From positions 1 through 21,440 of the forward strand of contig CAYVDH010000040.1 in assembly GCA_964450355.1 (NCBI GenBank): a stretch of DNA of 21,440 bases, read 5' to 3'. Made by a program: the position numbers and the translations under genes. This DNA is from CAYVDH01 sp964450355. Lineage in GTDB: Bacteria; Bacteroidota; Bacteroidia; NS11-12g; UBA955. Of this stretch, positions 6,705-13,984 are shown piece after piece. Within the stretch, counting starts at the first letter, position 1. Each line of letters starts with the position of its first letter. The notes beneath the pieces were generated by a model, which worked only from the letters and a program-made list of their open reading frames with translations, did no database searches and was not told the origin of the DNA.

Positions 6705-7940
6705 TTAGGCTGTTTGATTTAATTTAGCATTTAAACCTTTATCTAATTCATCTAAGAACTCTTGAGTGTATAAATAATGTTCACCATGATTTACTTTGTT
6801 ACCATGAATACATACTGCTAAGTCTTTAGTCATTTTTCCACTTTCAACTGTTTCGATACATACTTTTTCTAAGGTATGACAGAAATTAACTAACTCTTGG
6901 TTGTTGTCTAATTTACCTCTGAATTCCAAACCTCTTGTCCATGCAAAAATAGATGCAATTGGATTAGTAGAAGTAGGTTTACCTGCTTGGTGGTCTCTGT
7001 AATGCCTTGTCACTGTTCCGTGGGCTGCTTCAGCTTCCATTACATTCCCATCTGGAGTTACCAATACTGATGTCATTAAACCTAGTGATCCAAAACCTTG
7101 AGCAACTGTATCAGATTGCACATCGCCATCGTAATTTTTACAAGCCCACACAAAATTGCCATTCCATTTCAATGCAGAAGCTACCATGTCATCAATCAAA
7201 CGGTGTTCATAAACAATACCAGCTGCTTCGAATTTTGATTTAAAATCGTTGTTGTATATTTCTTCAAAAATGTCTTTAAATCTACCATCGTATTTTTTCA
7301 AAATGGTATTTTTAGTAGATAAATACAATGGCCAACCTTTTTGTAAAGCAGTGTTAAAACAAGAGTATGCAAAACCTCTGATGGATTCATCAGTGTTGTA
7401 CATAGTCAGTGCAACGCCATCGCCTTTAAAATTATATACTTCAAATTCTTGAACAGAACCATCTTCACCTTCAAATTTCACTGTTAATTTCCCTTTACCT
7501 TTGGTAACAAAATCAGTAGCTCTGTATTGGTCTCCAAATGCATGACGACCGATGCATATTGGTGCAGTCCAATTAGGAACTAATCTTGGTACATTTTTGC
7601 AAACAATAGGTTCACGAAATACTGTTCCATCTAAAATGTTACGTATAGTTCCATTAGGTGACTTCCACATTTGTTTTAAATTAAATTCTTTAACCCTTGC
7701 TTCATCTGGAGTAATAGTTGCACATTTGATTCCTACTTGATATTTTTTAATGGCTTCAGCAGCATCTATGGTTACTTGGTCATTAGTTTCATCTCTGTAT
7801 TCCATTCCTAAGTCATAATATTTAATATCAATATCTAAATAGGGTAAAATCAATTTGTCTTTAATGAATTTCCAAATTATTCTGGTCATTTCATCACCAT
7901 CTAACTCTACTACGGGATTGTTTACTTTAATTTTTTGCAT
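6705..7940 (-). CDS. icd: NADP-dependent isocitrate dehydrogenase, eukaryotic-type homodimer
   Basis: Oxidatively decarboxylates isocitrate to 2-oxoglutarate with NADP in the TCA cycle. Its 411 residues align closely with the cytosolic/mitochondrial IDH1/IDH2 subfamily, not with the E. coli Icd type. Substrate-binding residues sit at the same numbers as in human IDH1: SPNGTIRN (S94, R100), FRE (R109) and GRHAFGDQYR (R132). The metal ligands lie in RLIDDMVA and KNYDGDVQSD (near 252 and 275-279). Start ATG 7938-7940 gives the usual N-terminus before VVELDGDEMTRIIW. A consensus minus-strand promoter lies about 40-70 bases upstream, so it is probably monocistronic. Confidence 0.96.
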   Translation of the reverse strand: MQKIKVNNPVVELDGDEMTRIIWKFIKDKLILPYLDIDIKYYDLGMEYRDETNDQVTIDAAEAIKKYQVGIKCATITPDEARVKEFNLKQMWKSPNGTIRNILDGTVFREPIVCKNVPRLVPNWTAPICIGRHAFGDQYRATDFVTKGKGKLTVKFEGEDGSVQEFEVYNFKGDGVALTMYNTDESIRGFAYSCFNTALQKGWPLYLSTKNTILKKYDGRFKDIFEEIYNNDFKSKFEAAGIVYEHRLIDDMVASALKWNGNFVWACKNYDGDVQSDTVAQGFGSLGLMTSVLVTPDGNVMEAEAAHGTVTRHYRDHQAGKPTSTNPIASIFAWTRGLEFRGKLDNNQELVNFCHTLEKVCIETVESGKMTKDLAVCIHGNKVNHGEHYLYTQEFLDELDKGLNAKLNQTA

Positions 7941-7980
7941 GGGTATATTACTTAATTTATTTGATTGAATATTTGATTGG

Positions 7981-8008
7981 CAAATTTAACCTAAATTCAC
8001 AATTTCAA
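7981..8008 (-). promoter_or_regulatory. icd promoter
   Basis: On the minus strand, TTG (complement of 8006-8008), 17 bases, then TAAATTTG (complement of 7981-7988), a full TAnnTTTG match. Transcription would start near 7975, giving a leader of about 35 bases. Confidence 0.65.
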
Positions 8009-8029
8009 AAGGGATATTATTAAAAATAA

Positions 8030-8060
8030 AAAAATCCTACTAAGTTGTAGTAGGATTTTT
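8030..8060 (-). terminator. Terminator of the 49-residue protein gene
   Basis: AAAAATCCTACTA (8030-8042) pairs perfectly with TAGTAGGATTTTT (8048-8060) over a 5-base loop. Read on the minus strand it follows the small gene's stop by about 22 bases and is followed by a T-rich run, so it separates that gene from icd. Confidence 0.85.
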
Positions 8061-8082
8061 AAAACAAAATTAGTTTTTAATG

Positions 8083-8232
8083 TTATTGTTGATCTTCTAA
8101 AACAATACCAGAAGTTCCTTTATATGGAGATTGAACATAAAGCACTTTTCTAACGTTTTTGATGTTAGTTTTACGGATTCTTGTAAACTCTTTATTTCTT
8201 CTATCTTTTCTTTTTAATGTAGTTACTGCCAT
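8083..8232 (-). CDS. Small basic protein, 49 residues
   Basis: A short frame from ATG 8230-8232 to TAA 8083-8085, starting MAVTTLKRKDRRNKEF and ending in LEDQQ. The N-terminal two thirds is rich in Lys and Arg; the C-terminal third (YVQSPYKGTSGIVLED) is neutral to acidic. Support for it as a real gene is a consensus promoter just upstream, a perfect hairpin terminator just downstream, and non-coding-like flanks. The beginning resembles short Lys/Arg-rich proteins found throughout Bacteroidota, from memory and not verified. The charge pattern suggests binding to RNA or the ribosome, but this is inference only. Confidence 0.8.
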   Translation of the reverse strand: MAVTTLKRKDRRNKEFTRIRKTNIKNVRKVLYVQSPYKGTSGIVLEDQQ

Positions 8233-8252
8233 AATCTTATTATTTAGGGGTG

Positions 8253-8283
8253 CAAAAGTAATGAATTAATTTTATTTTTACAA
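8253..8283 (-). promoter_or_regulatory. Promoter of the 49-residue protein gene
   Basis: On the minus strand, TTG (complement of 8281-8283), 20 bases, then TACTTTTG (complement of 8253-8260), a full TAnnTTTG match. The ATG lies 20 bases past the box. Confidence 0.65.
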
Positions 8284-8286
8284 GAA

Positions 8287-9213
8287 TTAATTTAGTGTAA
8301 ATTTAGTACCTCCTATTTTATAACCTTCGGCAAACACTTCTACAGTGTATTGACCCTTAGTATAATCCCCTTGTTTTTTACAATATACTGTTGCATCTAA
8401 CCTTTCGTTTTGATAATCAACAGTTTTCATTTCTGTATAAAGAGTTTCAGTTCCTTCTACTTTTGTTGTTTGCACTTTAGTTGTTATTGGTGAACCATCT
8501 GGACCAATGATTTTTACAAAAATATCTTTGTCTCCAGGATTTGCCACATCGTTTCTATTGATAGTAAAACTCACTTTAATTTCTTCTGTTTTTGAAGCTT
8601 TGCTAGTTTCTACTTCTTTTTTGCCAAATAATTTTCTTTCTCTTACTGCGGTAGCGCTAATTGTACCAATTACTAATTTTTGTGCTCTGCTAATCACTTT
8701 GCTTTGGTTTTCTACAGTTTGAGTCAATTGTGTAGTTTTAGCTTGTTCCGCTGATAAATTTTCATTCAAAGCCACTTTGTCATTTTCCAAACCTACCACT
8801 TGTTCTTTTAATTGTTGAATTTGTATTTTATATTCTTCAATTTCTTGTTTTAATGCCGCAATTTCTTGACGAGCTTTTGCTACATCGCTTTCACTGAGTT
8901 TGCCTTTACTTAATAATTGCTTGATTTGAACTAATTTTTGATTTAAAGCAGATTCCTTTTCACTCAATTGACCTTTTAAATTTTCATTGTCGCTTTTCAA
9001 TGAATTCATTTCTTGCTCTAAACTTGCTACTTCGTTGCTTAAAGCGGTATTTGAAGTGGTTAATTGTTCATTTTTGGCAACTAATTCTTTTTTAGCTTTG
9101 TTAGTGTTGTATAATTTATATACAATTCCTAAATTAACTAACAGTAAAAAGCCAATCAATAAAATTAAATTTTTTTTGCTTTTTTTATCTTTTTCGTTTT
9201 GTTGGATTTCCAT
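8287..9213 (-). CDS. Membrane-anchored coiled-coil protein, unrecognised
   Basis: Protein of 308 residues with a short Lys-rich cytoplasmic N-terminus, one transmembrane segment at about 15-33 (NLILLIGFLLLVNLGIVYKL), a long coiled coil from about 35 to 175 (heptads rich in Leu, Glu, Gln, Lys), and a beta-rich C-terminal domain of about 120 residues (KVSFTINRND, GDKDIFVKIIGPDG, YTVEVFAEGYKIGG). The topology predicts an extended periplasmic stalk carrying a small globular domain. I do not recognise the family. It has its own probable -7 box and is separated from the MerR gene by 56 bases without a visible terminator. Confidence 0.85.
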   Translation of the reverse strand: MEIQQNEKDKKSKKNLILLIGFLLLVNLGIVYKLYNTNKAKKELVAKNEQLTTSNTALSNEVASLEQEMNSLKSDNENLKGQLSEKESALNQKLVQIKQLLSKGKLSESDVAKARQEIAALKQEIEEYKIQIQQLKEQVVGLENDKVALNENLSAEQAKTTQLTQTVENQSKVISRAQKLVIGTISATAVRERKLFGKKEVETSKASKTEEIKVSFTINRNDVANPGDKDIFVKIIGPDGSPITTKVQTTKVEGTETLYTEMKTVDYQNERLDATVYCKKQGDYTKGQYTVEVFAEGYKIGGTKFTLN

Positions 9214-9243
9214 ATGATGATGATTATTGTTAATTATTTTCTA

Positions 9244-9251
9244 CAAACATA
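9244..9251 (-). promoter_or_regulatory. -7 element of the coiled-coil protein gene
   Basis: Minus-strand TATGTTTG (complement of 9244-9251) is a full TAnnTTTG match 30 bases before the ATG at 9213. No well-placed TTG at -33 is seen. Confidence 0.5.
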
Positions 9252-9269
9252 TTTAAATAAATACAATTT

Positions 9270-9605
9270 TTAAAAAGAGTTTTTAAGATCTTCGAGGAAT
9301 TGCTTTACTTTTTTTAAACTTTCTATCGAACTTAAGTTCCTTTTTGATGAGTCTTTGTGTTGTTCAATATACTCATTAGCCCCTGTGAGAGTGTAGCCTT
9401 TCTCCTTAACTAGGTGGTGAATTAATTTTAAATTTTCAATGTCTAAATTAGTATACAACCTATCTCCTTTGTTATTTTTCTTTATGTTTTTAAGGCATGT
9501 AAATTCTTTTTCCCAAAACCTTAACATGGAAGCAGGTACTCCTACTATTTTGACTACTTCGCTTATTCTATAAAAAATTTTCTCTATTTCTTCTTTGTTA
9601 TTCAT
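9270..9605 (-). CDS. MerR-family transcriptional regulator
   Basis: Protein of 111 residues that is almost entirely a MerR-type winged helix-turn-helix: IFYRISEVVKIVGVPASMLRFWEKEF (about 10-35), then GDRLYTNLDIENLKLIHHLVKEKGYTL. The usual long dimerisation helix is short (to about residue 110) and no ligand- or metal-binding domain or Cys cluster is present, so the inducer cannot be guessed. The start ATG (9603-9605) overlaps the stop of the M23 peptidase by one base (TAATG), meaning co-translation. Its target is unknown; the divergent M23/alaS promoter region is one candidate. Confidence 0.9.
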   Translation of the reverse strand: MNNKEEIEKIFYRISEVVKIVGVPASMLRFWEKEFTCLKNIKKNNKGDRLYTNLDIENLKLIHHLVKEKGYTLTGANEYIEQHKDSSKRNLSSIESLKKVKQFLEDLKNSF

Positions 9606-10576
9606 TAGTCAAATGATTGATTAGGTGCCGATGCTCTTTCTAACATTTCTTGGTATTCTTCATTAGTTAAATCGTTATAAAAGAAAAAGGCAGGATTTAT
9701 GGCCTCTCCATTTTTATGAACTTCGTAATGTAAATGTGGTGCAGTGGATTTGCCAGTACTTCCTACCAATCCTATTAATTGCCCTCTTTTTACACTTTGA
9801 CCTTGTTTAATACTGAATTTACTTAAATGACCATACAGAGTTTCAAACCCATTGCCATGGTCGATGATGATATGTTGTCCATAACCCCATATTTCAGATT
9901 TCACAAATTTAACTACTCCATCTGCCGTAGCATATACTTCTACTCCTCTTGGCGCTGTAAAATCGATACCAGCATGAAATCTTTGAGTGCGATAAAATGG
10001 GTCGGTGCGGTATCCAAAACCTGAACCTATTCTCTCTAACTTTTTGTTTGCAACTGGTTGAATCGCAGGAATTCTAGCTAAATAGTCTTTTTTGTTCATG
10101 GCTATCACCAATAAATCATCAAATGATTTGCTTTGTAATTTAATGGCTTGGTCTAATACATCCATTTTTTTAGAAATCTCTATCAACAATTCAGAATTGG
10201 GTAATTTTCTTAAATCATCGTATTTTTTATCTAAAGCCAATTTTTCTTTCGAAGATTTATCTTCTATTGGTGGTGTTTCGTAAATCGTACGGTAAACATT
10301 GGCGTCTTTTAATTTCAATTTAGATACTTCTAAGGAGTAATTTTCTAATTTTTTATTGATATTCTCGAGCTCTGCTTCTAATTCTGTGTTGGCAGATTTT
10401 AATTGTTTTTCGACAGGGGTATCTGTAAATTTAGAAAAAATGATGAAAAAGATAAAGCCTAAAATAAGAGAAAAAGAAAAAACTCCAAAGCTCCTCAAAG
10501 CAATTCCCCATTTACTGAGCTTGTATTTCTCATAACTCAAAGTTTTAGGATTAAAAAAATATTTAGTTTTTGCCAT
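9605..10576 (-). CDS. Membrane-anchored M23-family metallopeptidase
   Basis: Zinc endopeptidase-type protein expected to cut peptidoglycan cross-bridges or stem peptides. Of 323 residues, one membrane anchor lies at about 28-47, a charged coiled-coil linker at about 55-95, and the LytM/M23 domain at about 183-297. Zinc ligands are visible as H201-x3-D205 (FHAGIDF) and the H281-L-H283 pair (APHLHYEVH), preceded by GSGFGYRTDPF. All catalytic elements are present, so it is probably active and not a degenerate LytM activator. It is the first gene of the M23-MerR operon and is divergent from alaS across 83 bases. Confidence 0.93.
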   Translation of the reverse strand: MAKTKYFFNPKTLSYEKYKLSKWGIALRSFGVFSFSLILGFIFFIIFSKFTDTPVEKQLKSANTELEAELENINKKLENYSLEVSKLKLKDANVYRTIYETPPIEDKSSKEKLALDKKYDDLRKLPNSELLIEISKKMDVLDQAIKLQSKSFDDLLVIAMNKKDYLARIPAIQPVANKKLERIGSGFGYRTDPFYRTQRFHAGIDFTAPRGVEVYATADGVVKFVKSEIWGYGQHIIIDHGNGFETLYGHLSKFSIKQGQSVKRGQLIGLVGSTGKSTAPHLHYEVHKNGEAINPAFFFYNDLTNEEYQEMLERASAPNQSFD

Positions 10577-10600
10577 GTAGTTTTACTCTGTGCGTTTACT

Positions 10601-10608
10601 TATTTTTG
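10601..10608 (+). promoter_or_regulatory. alaS -7 element
   Basis: TATTTTTG is a full TAnnTTTG match about 50 bases before the alaS ATG. It abuts the opposite-strand -7 box of the M23 operon directly. No strong TTG at -33 is visible. Confidence 0.6.
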
Positions 10609-10616
10609 CAAAATTA
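10609..10616 (-). promoter_or_regulatory. M23-MerR operon -7 element
   Basis: Minus-strand TAATTTTG (complement of 10609-10616) is a full TAnnTTTG match 32 bases before the peptidase ATG. A TTG on the minus strand (complement of 10632-10634) is 15 bases away, slightly short. Confidence 0.55.
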
Positions 10617-10659
10617 TAAATTTTAAAACGCCAAAAATAGAAGATTATTTTCAAATTAC

Positions 10660-13284
10660 ATGATGACATCAAAAGAAATACGCTCAACTTTTCTAAATTT
10701 TTTCAAAAATAAAGAACATCAGATAGTTCCCTCAGCCCCTGTTGTGATTAAAAACGACCCTACTTTAATGTTCACAAATGCAGGGATGAATCAATTCAAA
10801 GATTATTTTTTAGGAAATAAAAAATCTCCATACAACAGAGCTGCTGATACACAAAAATGTTTAAGAGTAAGTGGAAAACACAATGACCTTGAAGAAGTAG
10901 GTGTAGATCATTACCACCACACCTTGTTTGAAATGCTAGGTAATTGGAGTTTTGGCGACTATTTTAAAAAAGAAGCCATTGAATGGAGTTGGGAGTTATT
11001 AACTGAAGTTTATAAAATAGATAAAAACAGGTTGTATGTTACTGTATTTGAAGGTGATTCCAACGAAGGTTTAGCTTTTGATCAGGAAGCTTATGATTTA
11101 TGGGCGAAATTAATAGACCCAAATCGAATTCTCAAAGGCAACAAAAAAGACAATTTCTGGGAAATGGGCGATACTGGTCCTTGTGGACCTTGTTCTGAAA
11201 TACATGTGGACATGAGAGATGATGGAGATAGAAATCAAGTAGATGGTGCTACTTTGGTTAACAAAGACCATCCTGAAGTGATAGAAATATGGAACAATGT
11301 GTTCATGGAATTTAACAGAAAAACAGATTCCTCTCTTGAAAAATTACCTGCTCAACATGTGGATACTGGAATGGGTTTTGAGAGGTTAACTAGAGTTCTT
11401 CAAAACAAAAAATCCAATTACGATACGGATATATTTCAACCCATTATTCAACAACTTGAACGGATTACAAACCTTAAATACACTGCAACGGACAGTAAAA
11501 AAGACATTGCTTTTAGAGTGATTGCTGACCATGTAAGGGCAGTTGCATTTTGTATAGCCGATGGGCAAATGCCAAGCAATACTGGTGCTGGATACGTAAT
11601 TCGCAGAATTCTAAGAAGAGCATTGAGGTATGGTTACAGTTATTTAGGCATGAGAGAACCCTTTATTTACAAATTATTGCCTGTATTGAGTTCAGAATTT
11701 GGAGCTGTGTTTCCTGAATTAGATGCTCAAAAAGACTTTATTGCTAAAGTGATTCAAGAAGAAGGGAATACGTTTTTAAAAACATTGTCACAAGGACTTG
11801 ATAAAATCACAACTTATCTCAGTAAAAACAAAGGAGTGATAGATGGTAAAACAGCGTTTGAATTGTACGATACTTTTGGGTTCCCTATAGATTTAACTGA
11901 ACTAATTGCTTCAGAAAATGGATTTACAGTGGATAAAAAAGAATACAATCAATTTTTGGCTGAACAAAAAAACAGAAGCAAAGCAGATGCCGCCAAAGAA
12001 ACAGGCGATTGGCATCAGTTAATAGACGATGATTACGAAGAATTTATTGGGTATGATTACTTTGAAGCCAATGTAAAAATTGCTAAATACAGAACCGTAA
12101 AACAAAAAGACAAAGAACTGTTTCAATTGGTATTTGACCTCACCCCTTTTTATGGAGAAAGCGGTGGTCAAGTTGGTGACACTGGTGTAATGACTGGGGT
12201 AGTAAATGGTGAGAATATTCAAGTGATAGATACCCAAAAAGAAAACGATTTAATCATTCATTATGTGGACAAATTACCACAAGATACCCAACAATCATTT
12301 TTAGTAAAGGTAGATGAAACCAAAAGAAAACTTAGCATGAACAACCACAGCTGCACTCATTTGTTGCATGCAGCTTTGAAGCAAGTGTTAGGCAACCATG
12401 TGGCTCAAAAGGGAAGTTTAGTGAATTCTGAATTATTGAGGTTTGATTTTAGCCATTTCAGCAAAGTGACAAACGAACAATTGTTGGAAATTGAAAATAT
12501 AGTAAATCAAAAAATTCAAGAAAACATAGAATTGAACGAGCAAAGAAATGTTCCAATCAATGTAGCTGTTGACAAATTAGGAGCAACAGCTTTGTTTGGT
12601 GAAAAATACGGTGACTTAGTTCGTGTCATCACCTTTGACAAAGATTTCTCAGTAGAATTATGTGGAGGTACCCATGTAAAAAACACAAGTGAAATAAGGC
12701 AATTTAAAATTTTATCTGAAAGCTCTGTTGCGGCAGGTGTTCGAAGAATTGAGGCTATTACCAATAAAAAAGTTGAAGAATTCTACAAACACATAGAAAG
12801 CCAATTCAATCAAATAAAAGCCTTGTTAGGAGAGCCAAAAAACATAGAACATGCCATTGAAAAATTAAAATCAGAAAAAAATGAATTGCAAAAAAAACTC
12901 GATGAATTTGAATTAGAAAGAGCCAATGAAACGAAAGCATTCTTAAAATCAAAAATTTTGTTAAAAAATGACATCAACATGGTTATTGAAAAAACAGATG
13001 GCATAAGCGCTGAACATTTAAAAAACATTTGTTTTCAATTGCGCAATGAATACCCAAATTTATTTGGAGTATTGGCATCAATTATCAATGAAAAACCTAT
13101 GTTAACAGTATTTGCTAGCGATACTTTAGTAAATGAAAAACAAATCAATTGCAGCAACATAGTAAGACAATTGGCTAAACACATAGATGGTGGTGGCGGT
13201 GGTCAAGCATTTTTTGCTACTGCTGGTGGAAAAAATATTAATGGAATTGAAAAAGCTTTAGAAGAAGCAAAATCTATTTTGTAA
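10660..13284 (+). CDS. alaS: Alanyl-tRNA synthetase
   Basis: Cytosolic class II synthetase charging tRNA-Ala, with a hydrolytic editing site against Ser and Gly. The 874-residue length is typical. The N-terminal catalytic core is plain (FTNAGMNQFKDYFLG, LRVSGKHNDLEEVG, HTLFEMLGNWSFGDYFK, GDTGPCGPCSEIH). The editing domain has its zinc ligands: H563-x3-H567 in HSCTHLLH, and C668 with H672 in CGGTH. A coiled-coil linker (about 720-775) leads to the C-Ala domain with the glycine-rich GGGGGQAFFATAGG. Two adjacent ATG codons (10660, 10663) are possible starts; the first is taken. Nothing is missing. Confidence 0.97.
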   Translation: MMTSKEIRSTFLNFFKNKEHQIVPSAPVVIKNDPTLMFTNAGMNQFKDYFLGNKKSPYNRAADTQKCLRVSGKHNDLEEVGVDHYHHTLFEMLGNWSFGDYFKKEAIEWSWELLTEVYKIDKNRLYVTVFEGDSNEGLAFDQEAYDLWAKLIDPNRILKGNKKDNFWEMGDTGPCGPCSEIHVDMRDDGDRNQVDGATLVNKDHPEVIEIWNNVFMEFNRKTDSSLEKLPAQHVDTGMGFERLTRVLQNKKSNYDTDIFQPIIQQLERITNLKYTATDSKKDIAFRVIADHVRAVAFCIADGQMPSNTGAGYVIRRILRRALRYGYSYLGMREPFIYKLLPVLSSEFGAVFPELDAQKDFIAKVIQEEGNTFLKTLSQGLDKITTYLSKNKGVIDGKTAFELYDTFGFPIDLTELIASENGFTVDKKEYNQFLAEQKNRSKADAAKETGDWHQLIDDDYEEFIGYDYFEANVKIAKYRTVKQKDKELFQLVFDLTPFYGESGGQVGDTGVMTGVVNGENIQVIDTQKENDLIIHYVDKLPQDTQQSFLVKVDETKRKLSMNNHSCTHLLHAALKQVLGNHVAQKGSLVNSELLRFDFSHFSKVTNEQLLEIENIVNQKIQENIELNEQRNVPINVAVDKLGATALFGEKYGDLVRVITFDKDFSVELCGGTHVKNTSEIRQFKILSESSVAAGVRRIEAITNKKVEEFYKHIESQFNQIKALLGEPKNIEHAIEKLKSEKNELQKKLDEFELERANETKAFLKSKILLKNDINMVIEKTDGISAEHLKNICFQLRNEYPNLFGVLASIINEKPMLTVFASDTLVNEKQINCSNIVRQLAKHIDGGGGGQAFFATAGGKNINGIEKALEEAKSIL

Positions 13285-13308
13285 TTCATAAAACTTTGGT
13301 TACATTTG
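13279..13308 (+). promoter_or_regulatory. Promoter of the secreted barrel-like protein
   Basis: TTG (13279-13281, inside the end of alaS), 19 bases, then TACATTTG (13301-13308), a full consensus match. The box ends 4 bases before the GTG start codon, so the transcript would be leaderless or nearly so. Confidence 0.7.
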
Positions 13309-13312
13309 TTTT

Positions 13313-13954
13313 GTGCTAAGATTTTTATTTATCAGCGTTCATTTTGTATGTATCTTTTTTAGCTATTCTCAATCCCGTTATCAAGCTAACATTGGATACA
13401 ATTACAAATTTTACAACCGATATGACAATTACTTAAACACATCGGGAATTCGATTCAACAACATTTATCAATTAGAACCCAATACAACCTCAATCATTTT
13501 TAATTTAGACCTCATTTGGTCGAGAAAGCACATCGAAAAAGACATGATGAGTATGGGAGGTTATCCTAAATATACCTACATCAATTACACCAAAAACGAA
13601 TTTGACTTGGAATTTGGGGTCTTGATGCATTTAAGATCTAAGGACAACAAAAAGTTCATAAATTTCGGATTGAATTTAAATGGAATTGGCACTGAATTAT
13701 TAAAAGGTACAGAAGAAATTAAAACCCCTTTTTATCAAAACAATACAGTGTATTATGAAACCATAAACAACTATTACGATCAAAAGCCTACTGTTTTCGC
13801 CAATTTAAAACCAAATATACGAATAGAGTATGGATGGATAAATAATCTCAATTCAAAACTCATTGGAAACATCAAAATTGGTGCTGAAATAGGTCGATTT
13901 TTTATATTGTTAGGTATTGATAAAAAGAAAATTATTGTAAATAAATCAGATTGA
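13313..13954 (+). CDS. Secreted, probably outer-membrane barrel-like protein, unrecognised
   Basis: Protein of 213 residues from a GTG start; no ATG gives the signal peptide. Residues 1 to about 20 (MLRFLFISVHFVCIFFSYSQ) form a Sec signal with probable cleavage after SYSQ. The mature part is rich in Tyr, Asn, Ile and Lys, with alternating-residue strands such as YQANIGYNYKFYNRYDNY, FDLEFGVLM, FINFGLNLNGIG and IGNIKIGAEIGRFFILLGI, which suggest a small beta-barrel or beta-sandwich at the outer membrane. No T9SS tail is present. The family is not recognised. It starts 28 bases after alaS with its own strong promoter and ends just before the Kazal gene. Confidence 0.75.
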   Translation: MLRFLFISVHFVCIFFSYSQSRYQANIGYNYKFYNRYDNYLNTSGIRFNNIYQLEPNTTSIIFNLDLIWSRKHIEKDMMSMGGYPKYTYINYTKNEFDLEFGVLMHLRSKDNKKFINFGLNLNGIGTELLKGTEEIKTPFYQNNTVYYETINNYYDQKPTVFANLKPNIRIEYGWINNLNSKLIGNIKIGAEIGRFFILLGIDKKKIIVNKSD

Positions 13955-13963
13955 TTACATTTG
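13935..13963 (+). promoter_or_regulatory. Promoter of the Kazal-domain gene
   Basis: TTG (13935-13937), 18 bases, then TACATTTG (13956-13963), a full match starting right after the stop codon of the preceding gene. It fixes the start of the Kazal gene at the ATG at 13985; the TTG at 13961 is part of the promoter itself. Confidence 0.75.
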
Positions 13964-13984
13964 AAGTTTGATATTCCACAATCA

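Noticed and set aside
9605..10576. M23 protein as a degenerate LytM-type activator
   Set aside because: All visible zinc ligands (H201, D205, H281, H283) are present, so loss of catalysis is not supported.
12516..13028. Minus-strand frames inside alaS
   Set aside because: They are shadows of a fully conserved alaS frame and show no independent start context or family motif.
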